Assembly (NCBI GenBank): GCA_963697355.1
Contig: CAVONV010000021.1
Coordinates: 434,001 to 498,000, forward strand
DNA: 64,000 nt
Source of the DNA: CAVONV01 sp963697355
GTDB taxonomy: Bacteria > Acidobacteriota > Vicinamibacteria > Marinacidobacterales > DATDRI01
Direction: 5' to 3'
Shown here: in pieces, positions 55,951 through 62,311 of the stretch
How positions within the stretch are numbered: the first letter of the stretch is position 1
Layout: every line of letters starts with the position of its first letter
Translations under genes and position numbers: made by a program
The notes under the pieces: generated by a model
Seen by the model: the letters and a program-made list of their open reading frames with translations, nothing else
Databases searched by the model: none
Told to the model about the DNA's origin: nothing

Positions 55951-56247
55951 CTAGCGGTCATCCTGACCCCAGGCTTTCACTTCGTCGCCAACATGAAGGT
56001 CACGCAAGTGGAAGGCTACATGTCCGTATTCCGCCAGATTGCCATTGTCTTTGCCATAGAAATGGCTGAGCTTGACCACGGCTCGGCCGTTTTCATCTAC
56101 TCTGACGATGAAGCCTCCAATACCTCGAGGGTAGGAGACGAGGCCTTCCGGCCCCCAACCGGGGGTTTCCGCTTCTTTCACCTGGGCGTATTTTCCCACC
56201 CACTCGTGGTCCGATGCCGGGGGACGGCTGTCTCTTAGCCTTCTCAT
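55951..56247 (-). CDS. Small beta-rich protein, unknown function
   Basis: 98 residues. A plausible beta-barrel or SH3-like core: VGKYAQVKEAET, GIGGFIVRVDENGRAVVKLSHF and VAFHLRDLHVGDEVKAWG. No signal peptide, no catalytic motif, family not recognised. The first 20 residues are less natural, so the start may be internal. It is convergent with the cache-domain gene, 36 bases apart. Confidence 0.5.
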   Translation of the reverse strand: MRRLRDSRPPASDHEWVGKYAQVKEAETPGWGPEGLVSYPRGIGGFIVRVDENGRAVVKLSHFYGKDNGNLAEYGHVAFHLRDLHVGDEVKAWGQDDR

Positions 56248-56694
56248 CGATCGTCAATCTTTGAACGAATTACGGGGGCATGCTCGCCGTCACGCTCGAT
56301 GGGCTCGAGCTCGATTGTAGATCACTACGCCAGCGCAAATAGCTTCAATTTGGCAGCCCCGCGCAATGATCTCATCATAGTCCTACGTCTTCGTCTGTTC
56401 CAATGTTATGTCCTGGCGATCGCTTTCGAATGAGCACCCCAAGCGGGGTATTTCAAATTAAGCTCGTTCTCCCGTTCTTTTTGTTTCGGGATCGACCGTA
56501 AGATGGACGTGAGCAGCCGAATCGCGTCCTATTTTGCTACACTAGAGCCTTGATAACTTCGAGCGACTCGGCGTTCGAACGTGAGTGTAGCTATGAATCA
56601 GGGTCCTAAGCCTCAGCCTAGCCCGGATCTACTCTTGGGTTTTACGGTGCTCGAGTAGTGTGGAACGAGTTCATCTGACCGGAGGCATCCAACC
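56248..56694. other. Intergenic, no supported feature
   Basis: About 447 bases between two divergent genes. I see no gene, no convincing repeat and no clear promoter hexamer pair, although divergent promoters must lie here. Confidence 0.5.
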
Positions 56695-58180
56695 GTGAAC
56701 CAGAAAGTAGCTGAATCCTTCAGACAGCTCTATCTCTCCAGGCGGACTGGAGTGTTGATGTGCGAGGGAGAGAGTGCGCGCAGGGGTGTGTTCTTTCGGT
56801 CCGGGCTCGTGGTAGGTGCTCGCTCCAGCCGTCCAGAGGATCGCCTCGGTGAGCTTTTGATACGAATCGGCCTCATCACAAAACAGCAGTTCTCTGATGC
56901 TTCCCATTTCATCAAGAGTGGCTGGAAGATGGGGGAGATTCTAGCCGAGCTCAAGATCATTGAGAAAGAAGAGATAGAGAAGTACGTTAGGATGCAGATC
57001 TTGGAGATCGCCTGCTCGGTGCTCATTGATCCTCCACGAAAGCTCACCTTTTCAGACCTGTCTGCCGTCGACAATGTGATTTCGGCCCCGCTCTCCGTAG
57101 CCGATGTCATCATGGAAGCAGCTCGGAAAACTCCTCGAATCGATACCCATCAACAACAGATTCTTGGAGACGCGCGCCGCCTCGGTTTCTGCTCTGAGCC
57201 TCTGCTCCGATTCCAAGATATCAGCCTGTCGCCCGAGGAAGCCTATATCCTGTCCAGGATCGATGGTACCCAGTCGGCGCAGGAAATCTCCACTTTGAGT
57301 CCTCTCTCCGAAGAACAGACCGCACGCACCCTTTTTGGTTTGCAGCAAGCCGGGATCCTGGCTCCCGATGGAGAATTCGGTCGCCGGCAGCAAGAGCCGC
57401 CAACTAAGAAACCTGTGGTCTCTTCCGTCAAACAAACGACTACCGACGAAGCGAACCGAAGAGAGGTAGAGCGGACTTTCGAGGCCTTTCAAAACAAAAA
57501 CCACTGGGAAGTCTTGGGTGTCGAGCGAGGCGCCACCACTGAAGTGGTCAAGGAGGCCTTTCAGGAGAAGGCCAGACACTATCATCCCGATCGGTTCCGG
57601 GATGTCAGCGATCTCGATCTCCAAGAGAAGATCAGCTTCATCTTCTGTCGTTTCAAAGAGGCCTACGATACCTTATCGACTCGGGCAAAAGCGGAAGACT
57701 ACAAGAAACTGGAGGAGAAGGAATCTCAGTACGAGGAAAAGCAAAAGACCTGGACATCACCTTCGGCGGCCGCAAAAGACGACGACGAAGGCAAGAAGAA
57801 GAAACAAAAGCAGCTCTCGCACTCCCGGCACCCCACTGAGGCCCAAGCGCTCTATGTTCGTTCCAAACGGGCCTTCGATGAGAAGGACTATTGGACCGCT
57901 ATCCAGCTTTGCCAACAAGCCATCGAAATCGTCAGCGACAAGCCGGAGTACTATTACCTTCTCGGTAGAGCACAATCGCGTAACCCGAAGTGGCGGCTCG
58001 ATGCGGAGCGCAATCTAAAGAATCGCGACCAACCTCGATCCTTGGAAAGGTGACTATTTGGCCGAATTGGGGAAGTTGTACGAGAAGGCCGGCATGGGTC
58101 TAAGAGCTCAGAGAATGTTTGACCAGGCCAAGGCCGTTGACCCCAACTTCGCCATGCCGGAGCCGGCGGGAGATCGTTGA
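56695..58180 (+). CDS. DUF4388 (PATAN) - J-domain - TPR protein, one frameshift
   Basis: About 494 residues after removal of one base. N-terminal DUF4388/PATAN domain (about 5-110: YLSRRTGVLMCEGESARRGVFF, RLGELLIRIGLITKQQF), a second region with LSPEEAYILSRIDGTQSAQEI, then a J-domain (about 263-340: NHWEVLGVERGATTEVVKEAF with the HPD motif in YHPDRF), a charged Lys/Glu linker, and two TPR units (ALYVRSKRAFDEKDYWTAIQLCQQAIEI and, in the corrected frame, GDYLAELGKLYEKAGMGLRAQ). Deleting one A at 58021 gives KIATNLDP and stop at 58180. The start is GTG with GGAGG nine bases upstream. It may recruit DnaK to a signalling or envelope complex. Such fusions are common in Acidobacteriota and Myxococcota. 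Confidence 0.8.
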
Positions 58181-58212
58181 AACCCAAAGAAGGATAGTCG
58201 TCTGATGTATGG

Positions 58213-59643
58213 CTATCGGCTGGTGGAAGGCTGGGTTTCGTACCTTTTCAACTTTCGCCAGAGTGTGGCTGTCGTGATGCCAAGTCGCTCCGCTGTTTTC
58301 TTCCGACTTCCTTTACATTCGTCGAGGACTTCCAAGATGTACTCCCTCTCCAACTCACTAAGAGTAAGAGCTTTCTTTCTCGCAACATCGAGAACCTTGT
58401 CCTCGCCTCGTTGAGATTCGCCCGATGGCAGGTCATCCATTCCGATGATCCCGTCCCGATCGAGAGCCACCGCTCGCTCTACCGCACATTCGAGCTCCTG
58501 GACGTTGCCGCGCCAAGACTGGCCGATGAACGAGTTTATGACTCTTGGAGAGATCGCCGGTGGTGACGCCCTGCCCATCCGCTTAGCGGCCGCCTCTACG
58601 AACGACTGAGTCAGTAACGGTATGTCTTCGGGGCGCTCCCTCAGCGGTGGTATGTGGATGGCGATGACATTCAGTCGGTAGTAGAGGTCCTCTCTGAAAC
58701 GCTTTTCTGCGACACCTATTTCCAGATTCTCTTGGGTAGCGGCAATGACCCGCACATCGAGGTCTCTGCCGTATTTGGTGCCGACCTTCGCTACCTCTCC
58801 GGTTTGAAGTAGATGCAGCATGGAGGCCTGGGCTGGTAGTGCCAGTTCTCCAACCTCATCCAGATAAACTGTGCCTCCGTTTGCCTCTTCCAATATGCCG
58901 GCCCTTTCTCTCGGATGATCTACGAAGGCTTCTTTTGCATGGCCAAAGAGCTCCCCTTCCTGAAGGTTGTGTGGTATGGCTCCGCAGCTGATGATGACGA
59001 ATGGTCCGTTCCTTCGCGGCGACAGGCGGTGAAGGGCGCGAGCGAAGATCTCCTTGCCGGTGCCGTTCTCGCCGTCGATCAAAACGGGTGAATCGAGGCG
59101 AGCGACTTGTTGGACGGTTTTTGTCAGCTCCCTCATCGTGCCCGACTTCCAGCCGATTTCGTTGAATGGACTGGAATCGTGCCGGCTTGCTTCGAGGTGG
59201 TGAACCTTCTGGGTCAGATGCCTTCGTTCCAGAGCCCTTTGAACCGCAAGGCGTGGCTCTTCTAGCTCAAACGGCTTAACGAGATAGTCGTAGGCTCCCC
59301 CATCAACGGCGCGAAAGGCGTGGTTCATAGCATCCCGGGTCGTGGTCACGATGACCTCTGATTCTGGCGACAAGGATTTGATTCGCTTCAAGAAATCGAC
59401 GCCTTCAACGCCGTCGAGCTGGAGGCTTGCTATCACGATATCGTACGCCTGGCGAGCTGCTTCGTTCAGAACCTGTTCGCTATCGTCGGTCACGACCAGG
59501 TCGAAACCGTTTCTTCGAAGCGAATTGACGATGGCCTCTTGCAGACTGGCCTCTCGTTCGAAGATGAGGATCGAGGGAGATGCCGACAGCTTGTCGGGCG
59601 CACTTCGGTTTTTGTCGTGTTGCGAGAAGTTGTCTCTCATCAT
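58213..59643 (-). CDS. Atypical NtrC-family enhancer-binding-type regulator
   Basis: 476 residues. Receiver-like domain (about 24-140) lacking the phospho-acceptor: the position of the conserved Asp reads Ser (IVIASLQLDG, residue 73), while the conserved Lys in VKPFE is kept. AAA+ domain with Walker A GENGTGKE (191-198) and Walker B GGTVYLDEVGEL, but the sigma-54 contact loop that should read GAFTGA reads EAFVDH (238-243). The C-terminal Fis-type helix-turn-helix (GSRKKTAERLGITTATLWRKLKRYE) is intact. It probably binds DNA and acts without normal phosphorylation, perhaps on sigma-70 promoters as HupR or TyrR do. The start is uncertain (ATG 59643 or 59640, or TTG 59670). No kinase adjacent. 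Confidence 0.88.
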   Translation of the reverse strand: MMRDNFSQHDKNRSAPDKLSASPSILIFEREASLQEAIVNSLRRNGFDLVVTDDSEQVLNEAARQAYDIVIASLQLDGVEGVDFLKRIKSLSPESEVIVTTTRDAMNHAFRAVDGGAYDYLVKPFELEEPRLAVQRALERRHLTQKVHHLEASRHDSSPFNEIGWKSGTMRELTKTVQQVARLDSPVLIDGENGTGKEIFARALHRLSPRRNGPFVIISCGAIPHNLQEGELFGHAKEAFVDHPRERAGILEEANGGTVYLDEVGELALPAQASMLHLLQTGEVAKVGTKYGRDLDVRVIAATQENLEIGVAEKRFREDLYYRLNVIAIHIPPLRERPEDIPLLTQSFVEAAAKRMGRASPPAISPRVINSFIGQSWRGNVQELECAVERAVALDRDGIIGMDDLPSGESQRGEDKVLDVARKKALTLSELEREYILEVLDECKGSRKKTAERLGITTATLWRKLKRYETQPSTSR

Positions 59644-59825
59644 TGCCGGTGCAGGTGTTCTTGTTGCCAAAGGTGCAACGATATGACGGTCGGAATTTAT
59701 TGCTTGAGCTTTTCTCGCCTGCCCGACGGAAACTAAAAACCCTTTAAATCGAGGGTAGCATGATGTCGAAAGGTGTGCAATCAGAGGAGAGTAGTCGAGT
59801 GCCCAACTACTCCGAGTCCGGCTCG

Positions 59826-60470
59826 CTAAACCAACGGAACGAGCTCGCGAAGGTCATCGACGAGGTAGTCGGGATCGAGCTTTTCTACTTCTTTGGCGCC
59901 GATCCCATAGGATACCAGGCACACCTTGACGGAGGCGTTTCGGGCGGTTTCGTAATCCACGCGCGAATCGCCCACCATCAATGTGGCCTCTGGAGCGGTA
60001 CCTGTTTTTTCCATGAGAGCTCTAATGCCGATGGGGTCCGGTTTTCGTCGAGCAAAGCTTTCTCCTCCGTGGATGTGGTCGAAGTGGTGATGGAGATTCA
60101 ATCCTTCCAGGACTGAGTTGCTTTCTCGCGTCGGTTTGTTGCTGAGGAGGGCCAGGGTTCTTCCTTGCTCTAGTTGCGCAAGAGCTTCTCTCACGCCCCG
60201 ATAGGGTCGGGTCGTATCAAGTAGATGGCGACGATAGACAGATAGAAACATCTCTAGGGCCTCGTCGACGGATTCGGATGAGCCGCCTCCAAGGCAACGT
60301 TCGATGAGGCAACGCACGCCGTTACCGACGTAGCCGTAGATGCTTTCGTTCGGTAGCATCGGGCGGTCCAAGTTCATTAGAACCTCGTTGACCGATGTCG
60401 CAATATCGAGTCTCGAGTCGACTAGAGTGCCATCCAGGTCGAAGATAATGAGGTCCATGACAAACATCAT
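59826..60470 (-). CDS. HAD-superfamily phosphatase, phosphoglycolate phosphatase-like
   Basis: 214 residues. HAD motif I FDLDGTLVDSR (two catalytic Asp), helical cap (about 15-85), motif II LLSNKP, motif III Lys in RRKPDP and motif IV VGDSRVDYETAR. The cap type and SRLDIATSVNEVL match Gph, which dephosphorylates 2-phosphoglycolate to glycolate, the substrate of the glcDEF oxidase encoded at 23-27 kb. Other HAD substrates are possible. Start 60470, 60467 or 60458; the last has the cleanest family alignment. Confidence 0.82.
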   Translation of the reverse strand: MMFVMDLIIFDLDGTLVDSRLDIATSVNEVLMNLDRPMLPNESIYGYVGNGVRCLIERCLGGGSSESVDEALEMFLSVYRRHLLDTTRPYRGVREALAQLEQGRTLALLSNKPTRESNSVLEGLNLHHHFDHIHGGESFARRKPDPIGIRALMEKTGTAPEATLMVGDSRVDYETARNASVKVCLVSYGIGAKEVEKLDPDYLVDDLRELVPLV

Positions 60471-60605
60471 ACCACCCGCCTAGCGGTCGTTCACGACCAG
60501 GGGGCTTGACGTTTCGTCGTCTCGTTGGGCCGGGTTGACGCCTAGGCCACCGCTTCTTGCCTGAAGTGGAGCATGCAGCTACAATTCCATCGATTGGGAA
60601 TGAAG

Positions 60606-60821
60606 ATGCCCATCTACGAATATCAGTGCAAGAAGTGCAAAGAGGAGTTCGAGGACCTCGTCCTGAGTCGAGCCTCTGAGCCGCAGTCCTGCCCTCGATG
60701 TGGCAGCAAAAAGATCGATCGCCTGGTATCGACGTTCGGCATGGTCGGTGGAGCTCGAAGAGGCACGACGACCTCATGCGCCGGGTGCAGGAGCCAAAGC
60801 TGCGGTAGCTGTGGAGCTTGA
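60606..60821 (+). CDS. FmdB-family zinc-ribbon protein
   Basis: 71 residues. The FmdB pattern is complete: MPIYEYQCKKCKEEFEDLV with the first CxxC pair and SCPRCGSKKIDRLVSTFG with the second, followed by a Cys-rich tail (SCAGCRSQSCGSCGA). Zinc-binding protein of uncertain, possibly regulatory, role. The ATG at 60606 is chosen because the family starts at MPIYEY; upstream in-frame ATGs are not conserved positions. Confidence 0.88.
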   Translation: MPIYEYQCKKCKEEFEDLVLSRASEPQSCPRCGSKKIDRLVSTFGMVGGARRGTTTSCAGCRSQSCGSCGA

Positions 60822-60876
60822 ACGCTGGTACCCGCATCCCTCACGTAGATCGAGAAACGGAGAAACGGCCGTTTTC

Positions 60877-60904
60877 TTGACAGTGCAAAGCGCTGGGCTA
60901 TAAT
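60877..60904 (+). promoter_or_regulatory. Promoter of the Rrf2 regulator gene
   Basis: TTGACA at 60877-60882, 16-base spacer, TATAAT at 60899-60904, 42 bases before the ATG. Strong sigma-70 match. Confidence 0.72.
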
Positions 60905-60945
60905 CGAAAAGCCGTACGGCGCTTCATCTGACGCGGAGTAACTTC

Positions 60946-61404
60946 ATGTTGGAACTGTCTAGAAAAGGTGACTATGCACTTAGAGCAGTCATCTATTTGT
61001 CGCGTCTGGCTCATGACCGCTATGGAAGAGTCAGCGAGATCGCTAAGGCCAAGGAGATACCACAGGCGTTTCTCGCGCAAATATTGCCGCTTCTTGCGAG
61101 TCGAGGAGTCGTGCGATCTCACCAAGGAGCACACGGCGGCTATGCGCTGGCTAGGAAACCCTCTCAAATCACCTTCTTGGAAGTCATTGAGGCCGTAGAA
61201 GGCCCTCTCCGGTTGAACAAGTGTACGGGTGAGCAGCACGAAGACTGCGCACTGGCGGATAGTTGTGAGATGCACGCGATTTGGAATGCAGCTCAAAAGC
61301 AGACCGTGGAGTTCCTTGGCAATGTCACGATGGCCGACATGCTCGACGGCATCTCACCACAAACCAACCGGCGACCACACGACACCGTTACCAGTGACCC
61401 CTAG
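60946..61404 (+). CDS. Rrf2-family Fe-S transcriptional regulator (IscR-like)
   Basis: 152 residues. The winged helix opens MLELSRKGDYALRAVIYLS, continues AKAKEIPQAFLAQILPLLASRGVVRSHQGAHGGYALARKP, and the cluster region holds three Cys (KCTGEQHEDCALADSC) with spacing C-x7-C-x5-C, slightly wider than IscR. It should bind a [2Fe-2S] cluster and regulate Fe-S or stress genes; the Fe-S genes on the facing strand are obvious candidates. Has its own strong promoter. Confidence 0.88.
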   Translation: MLELSRKGDYALRAVIYLSRLAHDRYGRVSEIAKAKEIPQAFLAQILPLLASRGVVRSHQGAHGGYALARKPSQITFLEVIEAVEGPLRLNKCTGEQHEDCALADSCEMHAIWNAAQKQTVEFLGNVTMADMLDGISPQTNRRPHDTVTSDP

Positions 61405-61432
61405 TTAGTAGTCCGCAGCAGGGGAGTCTAGC

Positions 61433-61747
61433 TCATTTCAATTTGGAGCTGAGCCAGTACTTGAGCTCCGGTGTGAGCTCTGTGAGGGTCATGCCGTCGC
61501 CGACTTCGGTCTGACACCCCCGCGCGCGGCGTGTCTGAGACTCGTTTCGTTGCTGAAGGCTCATCTCGCAGTTGCCGCATTCGTTGTTCCAGCAGAATCG
61601 GCCCGGAACGACATCTTCATCCACAATATACTGGACGCAACGAAGGAGGATGTTGTTTTCTGGCACCTCAAAAATCTTACCTTCAATGGTGACTTTGACG
61701 AGCCTTTCGAAAGGCTCATAGAACGTCAGGTCCTTTTCAGTCGTCAC
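61433..61747 (-). CDS. [2Fe-2S] ferredoxin-type protein
   Basis: About 104 residues from GTG 61747. Core VKVTIEGKIFEVPENNILLRCVQYI, then RFCWNNECGNCEMSL and RARGCQTEV, giving C-x4-C-x2-C-x17-C, the [2Fe-2S] plant-type loop with a shorter last spacing. It probably carries electrons for Fe-S assembly or a reductase. The reading frame opens at an ATG (61810), but that ATG lies inside the terminator hairpin of the upstream gene, so the true start is probably further in; GTG 61747 is a guess because no ribosome site is clear. It lies downstream of the A-type carrier gene on the same strand. Confidence 0.7.
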   Translation of the reverse strand: MTTEKDLTFYEPFERLVKVTIEGKIFEVPENNILLRCVQYIVDEDVVPGRFCWNNECGNCEMSLQQRNESQTRRARGCQTEVGDGMTLTELTPELKYWLSSKLK

Positions 61748-61783
61748 GGCGGAGTTGAAAGCCGGATCGTTGTTCCCAGCGGC

Positions 61784-61816
61784 AAAAAAAACCCCTCGAA
61801 AAAAGCGCATCGAGGG
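61784..61816 (-). terminator. Rho-independent terminator of the A-type carrier gene
   Basis: On the minus strand a CCCTCGA/TCGAGGG stem (61816-61810 with 61799-61793), followed by G and eight T. Clear intrinsic terminator. Confidence 0.8.
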
Positions 61817-61852
61817 CGTCTCGTTTTTCGAAGTTGAGAGGCGGTTTTTCGA

Positions 61853-62176
61853 CTAGACCTGGAATGACTCTCCGCAGCCACAAGTTCCCTGTGAATTAGG
61901 GTTGTTGAACTTGAAGCCAGCCCCCATCATTCCCTCGACGTAGTCGATCTGTGTACCTTCTAAGTACAGAATGCTCTTGGAATCGACGAATACCTTGATT
62001 CCGTCTTGCTCGAAGACCTTGTCTTCCGGTTGAGAGCTCTCGTCCAGAGCGAGCTGATACTGAAATCCGGAACAGCCACCACCGACGACCCGTATCCGTA
62101 ATCCGGCGTCGGGCTTCCCGTTCTCAGACAGGAACTCCTTGACTTTCTCTGAAGCTGTGTTGGTCAATGTTACCAT
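61853..62176 (-). CDS. erpA: A-type iron-sulfur carrier protein (ErpA/IscA family)
   Basis: 107 residues. Three cysteines of the family: GGGCSGFQYQLALD and GTCGCGESF at the end. The start ATG 62176 has AAGGA six bases upstream; a longer in-frame start at 62251 is rejected because it overlaps the promoter. It receives Fe-S clusters from a scaffold and delivers them to apoproteins. It has its own sigma-70 promoter and terminator. ErpA versus IscA cannot be settled by sequence alone. Confidence 0.9.
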   Translation of the reverse strand: MVTLTNTASEKVKEFLSENGKPDAGLRIRVVGGGCSGFQYQLALDESSQPEDKVFEQDGIKVFVDSKSILYLEGTQIDYVEGMMGAGFKFNNPNSQGTCGCGESFQV

Positions 62177-62253
62177 TCGTTTCCTTCCCCCATTAGTAGA
62201 TGTATGCCGGCCGGGCGGTTTCCGGTCTAGTTCACTTACACCATAGAACATCC

Positions 62254-62282
62254 ACTATACAAACCCATACTAATCCTGTCAA
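62254..62282 (-). promoter_or_regulatory. Promoter of the A-type carrier gene
   Basis: Minus strand TTGACA (62282-62277), 17-base spacer, TATAGT (62259-62254). Confidence 0.72.
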
Positions 62283-62311
62283 GAAAGTTAAAGACCCTTG
62301 TTCGCAGACGG

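Noticed and set aside
56594..56659. 21-codon ORF before the DUF4388 gene
   Set aside because: Short, Pro-rich, no ribosome site and no coupling to the next gene.
61748..61810. ATG 61810 as the start of the ferredoxin-type gene
   Set aside because: The codon sits within an intrinsic terminator hairpin followed by eight T; the first 21 residues are unlike the family.
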